Source: Corylus avellana (Eukaryota > Streptophyta > Magnoliopsida > Fagales > Betulaceae). Taken from it: 64,000 nt of DNA. The stretch lies in the NCBI RefSeq assembly GCF_901000735.1, contig NC_081547.1, positions 4,030,001-4,094,000 of the forward strand, read 5' to 3'. Positions 34,101 to 47,400 of the stretch are shown here, piece after piece. The notes below the pieces were generated by a model. That model made no database searches and was not told the origin of the DNA. It saw only the letters and a list, made by a program, of their open reading frames with translations. Numbering within the stretch: the first letter of the stretch is position 1; the number at the start of each line of letters is the position of its first letter. The position numbers were made by a program, and so were the translations under genes.

Positions 34101-35733
34101 TGCAGGTCACATAGCAACTGGGGCATCAAGTGGTGGTATTGCACTGAAGGTAATGAGGCTAGGCTTCTTGTGATATACATTTGTATTTCTTTACCGGCCT
34201 TCTTCAAGTATTGTAGATAATATCTAACTGGTCTCTCATTAAAAACACAGGTTGGTGGGCGTGTGGGACTAGCAGCAATGTATGGCTCAGGTTGTTGGGC
34301 ATCCTCAAAAGGTCCCTTTGGGGCTCCTTTTATGGTTGGTTGTTGTGCTTCTGGTGCAGGAGAATACCTAATGAGAGGTTTTGCAGCTCGGGAGTGCTGT
34401 GTCTCATCATCAATGTATGCATCTCTATAATGAAAAAAAAACAGTTATAGCTTTTACTATCCTGAACATGAACCTTTTTTTGGTATCAGCGTCGGCCGAC
34501 ATTTAGCCTTTGCTTATTTATTATGTTGTAGTCTCAAACCTCCAAAAGAAGAGGTCAATTTCAAAGTGAGTCACAATTCAGAGTTTAAACTGTGTTTATC
34601 TAGTTGTTGATGTTATATTCTGTTCTCATGGGTTTAAACATGAGATGATACCTGCACTTGAGTATCTAACTTATTAAGTCTTCACTAGTTGAATCAAAAT
34701 TGGCCTGTGATTACATGCCACTTACAAGACGTAGACATGATGGACAGAGATAAATAGAGACAGAAAGGGCAGCTTTTAATCATTAACAATTTTATCATTT
34801 CCCTAATTGAGTCTTTTGTAATACTAATCATCCATGTAAAGCGCATGATATGAATTTGACATGGTTATATTCATTATGTAGATCACAGGCTGGTCCTGCC
34901 TCTGCTTGCATGAAAGTTTTACGCTCTGTTGTTCAAGAGAGCAGTCAATACGGTACTGATAGAAGTGCTGGGATTTTACTTGTGCAAGCTGATGCTCCCA
35001 TAATTGTGAGGCTGTTGACTTTTACTTTTCTATTAGCTTGTCTGGAAGGAATATGTATTTATTTGTTGCTTTAGGTTCCAGGAAATTTGCCAAAGCTCAA
35101 AGCTGTAGAGATTGCGGCTTCTTACTCTTCCTTGTCTTTTGGAGTAGGATATTTTGGAAACTCTATGGAACGGCCCAAGGTATCAAAATATGTTGAATTA
35201 ACCTCTCTTTATTTCGTATTGCTAGCTTGCTATCAATTTTGAACCTAAATAGGAAGAAGAAAATTTGCTTGACATCAATCTCTGTGATACAGGATCATAA
35301 ATCCCGTTTGACTTTGGACTAGTAGAAACTGACCTAAAACCATCAAACATGCCAAGTGGCAGTCAAGATGTTTCTTGACCATGAATGGCTTACACTGTGA
35401 TCATCCAAAGAAATTATACCTTACAAAGATACTAAGAAGATTTTCCTGAGGTAGGTTAGAAGAATGTTGAGAGTTCAGTCGATTGTAGTGGGCTTTCTTA
35501 AAATTGAAATAGAAAAGAGAATAAACAATCACATTAAGCTGCATCATTTGCCTGCCTATTAAGCTCAATTGATTTCTGACATGGATTTAGAACCATTCGA
35601 AAATCAGAACCTACATTTTCTTCCTGTTATTGTCTTTCAGGTTTCAATTCTTAGGAGTACAAAACAGCAAAGCAAAACTGGGATAGACCATTTTGAAGCA
35701 CGCATTGATCTTGTGGGTGAAAAATTGCAGTGA
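31187..35733 (+). CDS. TASP1: Threonine aspartase (taspase 1-like, N-terminal-nucleophile hydrolase)
   Basis: Asparaginase-2 family protease that cleaves itself into alpha and beta chains; the new N-terminal Thr of the beta chain is the nucleophile. Animal taspase 1 cuts MLL and TFIIA after aspartate; plant substrates are not well known. Exons: 31187-31330, 31528-31578, 32216-32336, 32549-32633, 32972-33053, 33237-33366, 34025-34149, 34251-34414, 34882-35005, 35075-35179, 35641-35733; 407 aa. Visible: VHVGAGYHS near the N-terminus, [24 protein letters not shown], and the cleavage site [10 protein letters not shown] with Thr222 encoded at 34074-34076. The segment before the Thr is the usual poorly conserved linker. 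[13 protein letters not shown] and [12 protein letters not shown] follow in the beta chain. Introns are GT-AG and the frame is intact. Confidence 0.94.
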
Positions 35734-36253
35734 CTACTGTTCTGTTTCTGGATTATTAGTGAAGAACAGGGCAAACTCATTCATATTCAGAATTGGAACT
35801 TAAGATCATCCGGCCACTGTTTGGTGGGTAGTGGTATTTCCAAAGACCCCCTGTTACTGGCTTGCTGCTTCACATAGCTCTTGCCTCCGGTTGCTGAAGC
35901 TAATGACCGACCAAGAATTGAAAGTCAAGAACAGGTGCTACCAACAACAGGGTCCCCCAATTAGACTGGCTGCAAAATTTGATGATGCTGTTCACAAATA
36001 ATTGGTTCAAGCTTTTGAGTTCAATTGATGGATTAAAAAATTTCATTACAAATGGCTATTATATTTCTACTTTCAACTGAATTTAGAGGCACCTACTTTG
36101 AAATGTTTGTCGGCAAATGTACAGATGTTAAAATAGTGATTGCTTTAATTGTTTTATAACATGCAATCTCCATTAATAGAGGAAATTGGATGAGGACCAT
36201 ATTTATTCAACTCTCTTAAGAGTAAAGTGAGAATTTGGATGCTAATAGATTAA

Positions 36254-36360
36254 GAGTAATGCCATATATATACTATACTCACATCTCACTGAGTCAATAT
36301 AAGCTTATGGACACTGCTACATTAGCCCAGTGAGATGAGAGTATAGTATATAACATATTT
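36254..36360. mobile_element. Small foldback element with 24-bp arms
   Basis: The left arm ATATACTATACTCACATCTC, ending ACTG (36268-36291), pairs with the right arm beginning CAGTGAGATGAGAGTATAGT (36328-36351) with one mismatch; the loop is 36 bases. The surrounding text AGAGTAATGCCATATAT and TAACATATTTAT is AT-rich. This fits a tiny MITE, or a hairpin that could be transcribed from either flanking gene. Confidence 0.65.
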
Positions 36361-36448
36361 ATTGACTAATTCTCCATCTTGGGTGACCTTGTCTCTATCA
36401 AAGAAAAACAAAACGGAGAAGAAAGTAAAATGATCATCAACATTCTCT

Positions 36449-36478
36449 GTTTTCTGAGCCTCACGAGGCTCAGAAAAC
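36449..36478. other. Perfect 13-bp inverted repeat (hairpin)
   Basis: GTTTTCTGAGCCT and its exact complement AGGCTCAGAAAAC are separated by four bases (CACG). It lies between two convergent gene ends. Function is unknown; it could be a relic of a palindromic insertion or an element affecting transcript ends. Confidence 0.8.
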
Positions 36479-36880
36479 TATAATTCAAAATTTAAGCATC
36501 GGACATAGCATATAACTTTTAGTTGGTTCCAGGGTCAAACCAATTACAGTAAGATCAAATGTAACAGATAGTTCTCATGGTAGCAATCTCTAAACACCAT
36601 TCCACTCCTGTTTAAGGGTAGATGATAGCCGATAAATGCCGATTTTCACTTCAGATGCAATAACCTAATCACCATGTTTGCAAAGTCCCAAGCCTCCCAT
36701 GAAACCAGCGCTTGCGTGGTTGCATAATCAACATCATTTATAAACCAAGGGACGATGCCGCCTATTGACTTCATCTAGAGACTCTAATATAATTCATTTC
36801 AAAAATGTAAACAACCAATGCTGAGATGAACTGAATTTGTGAACGAGGCATCTTTCCTTGTAACAGTAATTCAGAAAAAT

Positions 36881-37167
36881 TCATTGGAAGTTGTGGATCC
36901 TCTTTGCTGAGGTGAGAGTATTTGAGAGAAGCATTGCTATTGTCATTGGACCTACTCCACCAGGAACTGGAGTAATAGCTGAAGCAATCTTGCAGGCCTC
37001 CTCGTAACAGACATCTCCAACCAAACGGTAACCTCGAGGGCTTTTGGTATCCTGTCACACGCACACACATGACCAGCTGAGCAATTTGAGTAACCTTGAG
37101 GACATTTGAGTAATTTCTTCTGTTCTCTTCCACAAATTTTTGAGGGAGGAAAATACAAACTAAGATC

Positions 37168-37211
<44 letters not shown>

Positions 37212-39477
37212 AATTAATTATGATGCAGAAGATCACAGAATTCTGCACACCTCAACTGGATTAATCCCAACATCAATAATCACTGCACCAGGCTTTATCC
37301 AGCTGCCCCTAATCATATTTGGCTGGCCTACAGCTGAAATAATAATATCTGCTTGTCTTGTGAACTCCTCAGGGTTCTTGGTTCTTGAATGGACAATACT
37401 GATGGTAGCATCTTCCCTCTAGCAATGTTTAGAACGCACATAATGATTTCATTGGAACAGAAGTGAATCTAATCATCAAATAATAATGCTTGGATGAATG
37501 AAGTCTCACTTGTAGCAGTAGAGCAGCTGGCATTCCAACAATATTGCTCCGGCCAATTACAACTGCCCTCTTGCCTTTGATACCAATGTCATATCTGTGC
37601 AACAATTCTATGCATCCTTTTGGTGTGCATGGAACAAACAAGGGTTCCCTATCCCGCATAGCTAGACGGCCAATGTTCAGTGGGTGAAATCCGTCCACAT
37701 CTTTCTCAATGCTAACAGCATTTAAGATGTTCTGCTCATTCATATGCTGGTACAAATTCCAAGAAGACAAGAAAATCAGTTTCTTCATGAATCAAAGGCA
37801 GAAATAATTTTGAGGGTTCATACAAATTATATACAAATCTCTGTATATAATATTTGGCACACTCTATAACATCAAAGTTATACTGTCAAAGGGCAGTTAG
37901 TCATCCAAGGAAAAATGCATCTTCACAATGTTTTGTATACTATTTTCTCAACAAATCAATAACAGTCAATGGGCCACAATATCCACAGAAGTCCAAACAC
38001 ACCCTGATATTTAACTCAATAGTATCATAGCATAAACTTTATACAGACATGTACATGATAAGATCCATATATACATGTAAAAAGAAAAAGGGCTAATAAC
38101 CTTGAAAACTTTATATAGAGCATACAAATTTACAGAATCACTAATAAATCGACTGGAATAATGATATTAATAACACACATTTTTCTCTAAATAAGAGACT
38201 TAACTCGACAAAGCCTTTATCCCAACTAACTGGTGTCAGCTATATAGAAAAGAATTACTGATTAAACCAATAGACATTAGCATGCGTTTATAGAGCCTAT
38301 GAGGCATTTCAAAATATTGGTAAAGACCGCAGGATAAGAGGACTGTAAAATTTTTACAGAAAGCGTGACTTTCTTTTACAGTATAAAACATACTCCTATT
38401 TACTTTTGCATTGTAGCATGTTTCACCAAAGGAAATAAGAAGTTCAATTTAGAAGCGTACAGAAGGCAGAGGTAACTGAACAAGGATTCCATGAACTGAG
38501 GGATCATCATTGAAGTCTGAGATAAACTTGAGAACTTCTTGCTCTGTGGAATCTTCTGGCAAACGCACCTCAAAAGAATTAATCCCCACTGACTCACTAG
38601 CTTTTTTCTTATTGCGTACATAAGTTGCAGAGTCCTTCCTATCCCCAACAAGGATAACCGCTAATCCAGGAATAACACCTATTGCATCCTTCATTCTAGA
38701 TACTTCAGCAGTTATCTCATCTCTGATTTGCTTTGCAACTGATTTTCCATCAATCACTTTAGCAGATGCTTCAGTAGCCGTTGATGCTGTACAAATAATC
38801 AATTATAATTACTCGAGCAAGAGACTTAAAAGACCAACAAATAAATTAAAGAGATTACAGCATGTTCACTTGGCAAACACGACCAACTGGCCTGATCAAT
38901 AGGCAACACTAAATGCAGTAAAACCACTGTTGACATACCTGGATGTGAATTCCAGATAAGAGGTACTAATTAGTATATACCACTAAACAGTGAGCACTAT
39001 CCAAATATCAGTTTCTTCAGACTCCAATTCTCAACATCGAAAGACAATACTATTGACAAAGACAGTAATTTGAGAAACCAGAACCGTGATTCATTGCACA
39101 TATTCGACAAAATGCCCCGAATGAATAAAAGCAGAAAAGGACAAAAACGTTGTCAGTGTTAAGGGAATATATATATATATAAAAAAAAAAAAAAAATTCT
39201 CAGGTTCTAAGGTTTCCGACATTTTCTGAGCAACCAAACAGAAACGGAAGAGAAGGGAAGGGAGGGAAAGGGGACTCGTACCGGTGACGACTGGAGATGG
39301 TGAAGTAGAGGAGTGAAGAGTGAGGGTTCTCGAACTCGGAGAGCAGCGGCCAGGGGGTCCCACATGGAGACGTCCCACTGCTAACCGGCTAAGAGAAACG
39401 ACGCCGTGTTGGCGGCTCAACGGGAGGAGCCGGGCGGTCGCGGAGGACGAACAGTCGCTGAAAATCATCGAAACCAT
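36881..39477 (-). CDS. FOLD4: Plastid methylenetetrahydrofolate dehydrogenase / methenyltetrahydrofolate cyclohydrolase
   Basis: Bifunctional folate enzyme interconverting 5,10-methylene-, 5,10-methenyl- and 10-formyl-THF with NADP+. Exons on the minus strand: 39477-39282, 38786-38461, 37746-37510, 37418-37251, 37051-36881; 365 aa. Residues 1-65 ([18 protein letters not shown]...) are rich in Ser/Thr/Arg with few acids, as in a plastid transit peptide, and resemble the start I recall for Arabidopsis FOLD4. The mature enzyme begins near [16 protein letters not shown]. Active-site YVRNK has Tyr121 and Lys125. [22 protein letters not shown], the NADP-binding GRSNIVGMP and the C-terminal [10 protein letters not shown] complete the family signature. 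Intron 4 contains a GA microsatellite (37177-37209). Plastid location is inferred from the leader. Confidence 0.95.
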
Positions 39478-41481
39478 TTGATAACAAATATCTGCTCTCC
39501 TTAGAGGACAGTGTTCCGGGAAGAATCTCAACGTCGTGTCTGCGAGCGGGTGTAGAATACCAGAGAGAATTTTCGGTTTCCCTGCTTGGAACACACAGCT
39601 CACTTTCCAAAGCGGGTTTGCGTTTATGGAAGAAGGACGATAGGGACCCAATTATTTTGCTCAACTTTGAGCCAATTTTTGCTTTATTTTTTAATTTTAA
39701 AAAAAATGACATTATTAAGAAGAAAAATATTATTTTTTATTTTTTTTAAAATACCAAATAAAAGAAGAACCAAAAAATATATTATTGCTTCACACATTTT
39801 TTTCATTTTTCATTTAATTTTTTTTAATTAAATAATAAGGCAAAATAATTGGGTCTTTAGCATTTTCCTTGTGGAATGGGAGTTAATTTCCATAGAAAAG
39901 GAAACGGCATGCCCTTTGTTTATGCTAGAAACATAAATGACAGGTTTAGTTGAGGCACCTGAGCCATTTGGACTTGGCCGAGGTATCTAGTATGTATTCT
40001 CCTCGGCCCGAGTGATCAACGGGGAGAAACCAACACATTGCTTTTGTGTCTCGAGATCAAACCACACTTGTATTAGGCTACTACGTCACAGCATTTGGGC
40101 TGTCTAATTTGCCCAAAGGTTTTTTTTTTTTTTGGTAATATAATTTGCCCATAGTTAATTTGCAAGAGATGTTCTCTAGTTATTAAAAACAGGATTTCCT
40201 TATGAGAAAGGAACGTTAGTGTCGCAGGGCGGAGGGAGGCTCGACCCCCAAAAATTACCCTTACTCCCCAGTAGAATCTTTTTTTTATATACTCTAGTTG
40301 CCCACCCTCAACCATTTATCAGAGGCATCGACGTTACCGGCAAGGCAAGAGAAGATAATGTTTCCTTATATCAGATTGACTTCAATTAGTTTGAGAGCTA
40401 AATCTTAGAAAGTTAAGTTAAACTCACGAAGAAGAAGATTAAAACGGAGCATTTAAAATCGCAAGGTTGAGGATTGAAAGTTTAAACGTATAGTTTCATC
40501 AAAGCACTGTTTATTACACGCATTGTTTCATTAAAACTTGAGAAACAGTAAAACCTTTAAAACGCAACCTTCAGCCATTTAGAGCGAGTCGTGACTTTTT
40601 GTTTCTTATTTTTAATTTTTTTTTTTCTATGCTATACAGGAAAGGGAAAGAAACAAATTTTTTGAAGATTAAAAAGTAACTTACTAGCGTAGAATAGAAT
40701 AAAATAAAATACCTTGAGTCAAATTATAGCTACCGTAAAAATAAAAAATAAAAATAAAAAATTGAAAGGTTAGATCAAATTCGAAGATTTGAAGTTCGGG
40801 GTAAAACTAAAAAACATAAAAATTTAATTTGGGTAAAAATGTAATTTTCAAGGATTATATGGACATTTACCCAAAAAAAAAAAACCTGGAGAAAACATGG
40901 GAACATGGTAGTTCCGCCCTTGAGCATATATACAAAAAGACCTTGTTAACCATAATTTTTCAAAAATACAATTTAGAAAAATATGGTGACATTTTAATCC
41001 GCATGATTTAAAAAAATATGTTGATTGGTTGCTTGTTGATTTTGTTACTTACATTTTTTTAATCAATTTTTATTTTTTAATTTTGACCCCCTAAACTAAA
41101 ATCCTGGCTCGGCCATTGGTCGATGGCGAAATGGATGGTGTCCAATTCCACGTTTTAGCTCCTTTAGCCATCTTGGAAAGGAAACAGACTAAGGTATCGG
41201 AAACAACTAGAAAGGTAAAGCTGTCCGTTTAAAACGTTCTTTACAAAACACGGTTGAGCAAAATTTATCCAACATGTCTAAACGAAAAAGAAAAAGAAAA
41301 AAAGAAAAGTGGAATGATTAATGCAAAGTACGTGTTCATGTGATTGCCTCTTTTTTTTTCTTTTTTTTCTTTTTTTTTTTTTTTTTCAATATCTGTACAA
41401 GTTATACCAACAAAAAATGTAATCCGCTACAAAGTTCTTCATGTTGTCTATTTTTTTATTTTATTTTTTTATTTTATTTTT
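39478..41481. other. Spacer between FOLD and KEA genes
   Basis: Contains the upstream region of the FOLD gene and the 3' flank of KEA. 39690-39840 is very AT-rich. 40200-40320 and 41080-41110 (CCCCTAAACTAAAATCCTGGC) have repeat-like text such as is often found at the edges of decayed retrotransposons, but I could not pair any ends. 40720-40900 and 41340-41480 are homopolymer-rich. No gene is supported. Confidence 0.45.
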
Positions 41482-44400
41482 TTATATTGCCAGCGTCCCT
41501 TCACTGACTTGGCTCTCGTCTGAAGGATCCGAGGATTGAGTTTTGGATTTAGTGCCCCGAGAAAATCCATAACCAAGAGAACTTCCGCTGTTTTCACATA
41601 GCTGCACAAATAAACCATATACTTTAAATACAAGCATTCCGATTTCAGTTTTATACGTGACAAACAAAAGTACATGGTTTCTCCATTTCCTAGTCAAATA
41701 GCTTCTTATTGTATTTATATTTGGGAGAATTAATTACCTCAGTCAGCTCTGACAGATGTCGGGACCTGAATTCGTTAATAGTCGCTGCAATTTCTGACAT
41801 CGGCAGTTTTGCCTGAAGGGAATCAGAAGAGCTCAGATGAAAGAAACATGCTAGCCAAAAACAAGTCTTTGGGGCTGAAAGTAAGGGAGATCTGTTTTTC
41901 CTCCCCTTCATATGTAAAGTTACAGTTTCGTTCCATATATATATATATATATATATATAACAGATCTTCAGTGAGATGCATGGGCTATCTATGTATATCA
42001 TAAAACACCGATATTTATCCATTAGACTAATCAACTCAGAATTTGATCAATTTGCTGGTTTATCATAATGTCAATATTTGTGAGAAAACCAAGGGTAACC
42101 GCTCCTTAATATGCTGACACAATCTGATGCACAAATTAGGGAATGAATCACACCTCTTCCCCCTCAATTATCAAATATGCAACTCAATTAATTTTTTCAC
42201 ACCACACGACTTCACACCAATTAATCACCCAGCATGCCATCACTTAACAATACTAAGAACATGTCAAAGCAACCAAAAACACAGAAGCTAATGTTGCAGT
42301 AACTTGTTATATGGGGCGATCAAGTTATTTACCTGAGAAAGAACAGCAGCTGCTAACTGTAGACTTGGTTCCAATGTCTCTGGGACAACCTATATAAGTT
42401 TTCTGACAGTGTGAGCGAGATATAACCAGAAAAGATGAAATCTAGAATAACTTTACACCCTTTTTTAACTTAATTTATAATATTTATTGATAAATAATGT
42501 GCAGCAGACAACTTACCGCTGTAGCCCCTGCCTTTTCCAAATTTAGGCCATGATCGACATCATGAGCACGGACAAAGGTCTTCACGTTAGGGAAATACTT
42601 GCTCAAAGCCCAAACGGTTCTATAATTTGCACCAGGACTATCAAGAGTTATTGCCGCTGCACATGCTCTTTCAGCACCAACTTTGTGAAGGACCTAGTCA
42701 CCAGTATAAAGCAAGTTAAATAATGAACTGCACATAAGCATACTTTCATACAGTATGCCCCACCTCTCGACTGCCAGCATCTCCAAAAAACACAGGAAGG
42801 TCCAGGGAACGTCCAACTGCCACTCTATCACTGAAGACAACAGAGAACTGAGTTAAAATTAAATTTAACATTTTGCTTCTCCCTTCAAAGTTGCATTCAA
42901 TCAAAGATTTTACAGAGATGTCCATAGAAGAGGATATAAAAAGTGAAATCTGAAGAAAAATTAGCATTAAACGATCATCAGTCCTTGTTATTTGCTTTAG
43001 TAATATTTTATTTCACACCAACTTGTACATTTCATTTGGCTAAAAGAGATATCAAAATTTCTTTTTTTAATTCTCTGCAAATTCCCCCTTCATGGCATTG
43101 GCAAAAATGTAATGTTCTGAGAAGAACTGAGCCATGCACACTAAGAGCCTATTTGGGATTGCGTTTGAGAAATAGAGCTTTTAAGTCAAAAAAAGTTTTT
43201 GGGCAAAAGCTTCATTTTTAAGCTTTTGTCAAAAGTGTTTTTTTGACTATTTTTATGTTTTTTAGACCCTTAAAAATCCTTTTAATTTTTTTACCAAACG
43301 AGTACGTTTTTCTTCAAACGGGTTTTTTGAGTGTTAAAAGCACTTTTAAGCCCCTCAAATGCAACCCCAAGCAGGCCCTAAGTGAATTCTAAAAACTACG
43401 TTTGCACATATATCAACATGTTGAGGATGACTACTTTCGCAATATTTTGAATGCATCCTTTTCTGAAAGAAAGAATACGCATACGATCATACATCCCAAT
43501 AACAGATTAATATAATGGCACTAGTTGTCCTGAACTGAAAGAGCAATAATTGAAAATACATGCTAAGAGATTTACAAAGTCAATTGGTTACCTCCTCACA
43601 TCAAGAGCAACAAAAGGAATCAGTCGCTCTGAAAGAAGCTGAGCAATGATCTGGGAACCAAAAGAAGAAAAAGATGCTACTGTCACAATAGCTCATAATT
43701 TATGTACATACAAGATTTGCCACAACACAAATTTATTTAAGCAGACCTGAAAATTACTGTAACAAAAAAAAAAAAAAAAAGACCTCCAAATTATTAACAT
43801 ACCTGGCCAACTCGTCCAAATCCACAAATGATTATGTGATCTTGCAAGTCATCTGTCTGGAAATAAACCAAGCCAAAATAAATCAAGACTAAGTGATGAA
43901 TATATCTATACATTTGCCATGTCAATCTTAGATCACAAACAGATATCACAAACAGATAAGGGCAAATAAATTGTCTACTTGCAGTCACCGTACATACAAC
44001 CCCAAGTACAAAAGTAGATTTGGCATAACCTCCTCATAAAATAAGTCTAGTAATGAACAGCAGCACTCGCAAATAGCAAAAAATAACAACACAATAATTG
44101 TAACAACCTAGGGTAAAACGCTAGCCACATCTGCGTTATTACTCCAAAAAGACTAATCAATTTAAAGTTTCCCTATAATTCTTTATAAAGCCCAATTTCA
44201 CCTAGAAACTAGACAATGTGAGACTTAGCACTCATGACTCTCTTTATAAATCACACATATTATGTGGGTCATTTGTAACGACCCAGAAAAAAAATGCTAA
44301 TCACGTCTGCGCCATCACCCCAAAAGGCTACTCAATTTGGAGCTTTCCTAAAATTCTTTATAAAGCTTAATTTCACATAGTAACTAGGCAATGTAAAACT

Positions 44401-47400
44401 TAGTATTCATAACTATCTTTATAAACCACATACTCTATGTGAGTTATTCCTCATCTTCCTAATATAGGACTGGAATGTTACAATAATCATATTGTGCTAT
44501 TATAGGAAATGCAAAAGAAAAGGCTACCTAGATACCAAAATGTTTTGTAGGCCATAAAAAATAAATGATTGAAAATGCTAGACATTCACGCCAATCAAAT
44601 GGGCCAGACATCAAACGCAGGCCCCAGCAAGCATGTATCACTAGTAGGGCCCATTTTATGTAGCTGGCCCTACCAAAGGCCGACAGTCATGACTGGCTGA
44701 TGACTCCCACTAGCAAGCCCCATAAATTAAGGAAGCTGCCCACCTAAAAAGTTGGATGTCACCCTACCTCCTATCACAAAAATCAATGCAACCAACCTCT
44801 CAATGAGATTGTTCGAATACAAGTGGTGCTCAAACCAAAATTGACTATAGTGCACAGACTTCATGTTGAAATAAACCATCTTCACTTTCTTTAGCTGCTT
44901 TTTTCCCCCTGACAGAACTTTTTTTTTCATAAGTAAACTTCAAAACTCTGTTGTTAGAGCATGAGGTCGGATTTTCCGATAAGTAAATTTTTTTTCTGTT
45001 TACTTCTGTGAACTTAGAGTGGCAACAAGCCAAGAAGGAAACCAACCCAATATATGGACCTCAATTAGATTATATCCCAATTACTTTCAACGTGATTTAC
45101 CACAACCAAGTACATTTGAACCTCAAAAAGGGCACAGGCTGCTGTAAACTGAATGCAAAAGAACTCCACAGCCTCGATACTAAGGCATTTAGCAGCAGAT
45201 TAAAACAATGCCACTGCAATGCAGTTAAGAAAATATGGCCACTCTGCCCATCTCCATTACCTTGGCCACTTCCTTATTACATGAAAAAATAGTTAACTCC
45301 CATGAAAAGAGTTTCATTCAATCTTCTTGAGTATAAAATCACTTAAATTGTATCAGAATGGACAACTTATGATGATGAGTCACCAACTGTTATTGATAAC
45401 TGCACTCCTGACTTGCAAAACACATTATATGGTTACTTGAAAACTGTAAAGAGCAACAACTGTTGGTGATACTGCCTGCTCTAGGTATCACTAACTGCTG
45501 AAACTAGCAATCTTTGCAACCAATAGCAGTGGGTTCTCATATAGAAATTTTACCTCACTCTCAACGGGTAATAAACTTCGAACATCATGCTGCTCAAAAC
45601 GAGAGGCAATTAACTGGCCTCCAGCAGCAAGCCAAGGTGTGAGGGCCATCGAAATTCCCACCACCAGAAACAGCAAAGATGACAGCTGAGTAGACATTAT
45701 ACCCTGCAGAAAGGACAAGTGAAATAGTATTCTACTAAGCAAAGACATCATTTTTTTTATGAAAGATTGTATAAGTGATAATCATGAAGACGACAACAAT
45801 CTATATTTTATCTCAGCTAATTAATTCAGCAGAATGAGTATGGTCCAGCATATGGTATAAAATTTTAGTAAAGCAGAATAATCTGCTAAATGCAAATCAC
45901 CAAGTCTTGCAGATAAAACTTCAGTTTATGAGAAGGGAAACCTGATTAACAGCTTCACCAAAAGCCACAAATGCAAATTCTCCACCCGGAGCAAGAAGAA
46001 GACCAACTCTTATTGCGGATATGATTGAAATACCATAAAGCCTACCAACTAGTGCAACCAATAGAGTCTTGCCACCAATCAAGAGTCCCAATGTCCCACT
46101 GATCACTGGGAAGTTTGAAACAAGAAGTTTTGGGTCGATAGACATGCCAACCTGAAAACCACAAAGATTTCCATTAATTGCACATATCATTGTTCAATAA
46201 ATTAGCAACACCGATGGGCTAAACTCAAGAAAAAATTCTCAGTAGAATATCCAAGTAACATTCTTGTAACCATCAATCAAACAATGATTATTATTCATGA
46301 TTTGTAACTGATGGGCTAAACCATGATTATTATTCATTTTGATAAGAGTCCCATAAATAGCCAAAAGAATGCCTTGACAGGGAGATGGCCCGGAGCTGGA
46401 AGATACTAAACAGAGCGAAGTAAGATTTCCACATTTAAAATTCCTCTTATGAATTAATATCTTATCAAAGTGATAAAAAAAAGTAGCTTGACCATCAATA
46501 AACAAGGTTATGGAGCATTACAAAAAAGAAGAGAAAAAATAGAACTCAAAGAATGCCAAAACAAAGTACCTACCGTCATGAAGAAAAGACCCAATAAAAG
46601 ACCACGATACGGAGCAATATCTGACTCAACCTGTAAGGAAAATTCAGTTTCTGCAAGGAGTAATCCAGCCAAAAATGCTCCCAATGCCATGGAAAGTCCA
46701 GCCTGCTCTAGGGCGGACAAAAAGAGAAACTTGTTACTTAAATAGAATACAAGAATAACAAATAGTAAAATGCAGAGTCATACCCTGGCCGTTAGGAGAC
46801 TAGTCCCCAGAATAACAAGGAGCGTATTGGCAGAGAATATTTCTGCATTTTGATTTTCCGCAATTTGCTTATAGATTGGTCGAAGCAACTGGAAAAACCA
46901 CAGAAAAGGAAAATAAATGCAAACCACAAGCTGTATTTCTTTGAATGAAAAATTTATAGAGATAAAAAAATAGCAGCCATTGTACCATGAAAGCAAACAT
47001 CCCAAACATCATCTTATGAACAGACAGTGAAGTAATCCTTTTTTTCAATTTCTTTTTCTTAAAACTACATGTAGGTTTTCGCATCAGGATTTCGACAAAA
47101 AGGGTACAACAACCTAGAAATGTACTCTATTTTTCACTGGCAAATCCCACATGGCCCACCAAATTAAACACAAGCTTCATCAAGATCTCCCGAGACATTA
47201 TTATCGACAACAAATAACCCCATATCAATAACAGTGCCAAGATCACATTACTCTCCAAGATATCTGAAACTTACCAAGCGACCACCAGCAATTATGGCAG
47301 TGATGGCAACTACTGCCTTGACAGCAGCCAGTCCAAGAGCTTCAGCAATCGCTTGGAAACCAATCTGAAGAACAACAGATTATTTTTCCCCAGATGACAG

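Larger units (their letters stand above)
35734..36880. other. Spacer between convergent taspase and FOLD genes
   Basis: Contains the 3' ends of two genes that face each other. Two hairpin-forming sequences lie here, at 36254-36360 and 36449-36478, listed separately. Nothing else was recognised. Confidence 0.65.

Noticed and set aside
39091..39281. Continuation of FOLD exon 1 open frame past 39282
   Set aside because: A clear GT donor at 39281-39280 and the frame of exon 2 show that exon 1 stops there; the rest is intron.
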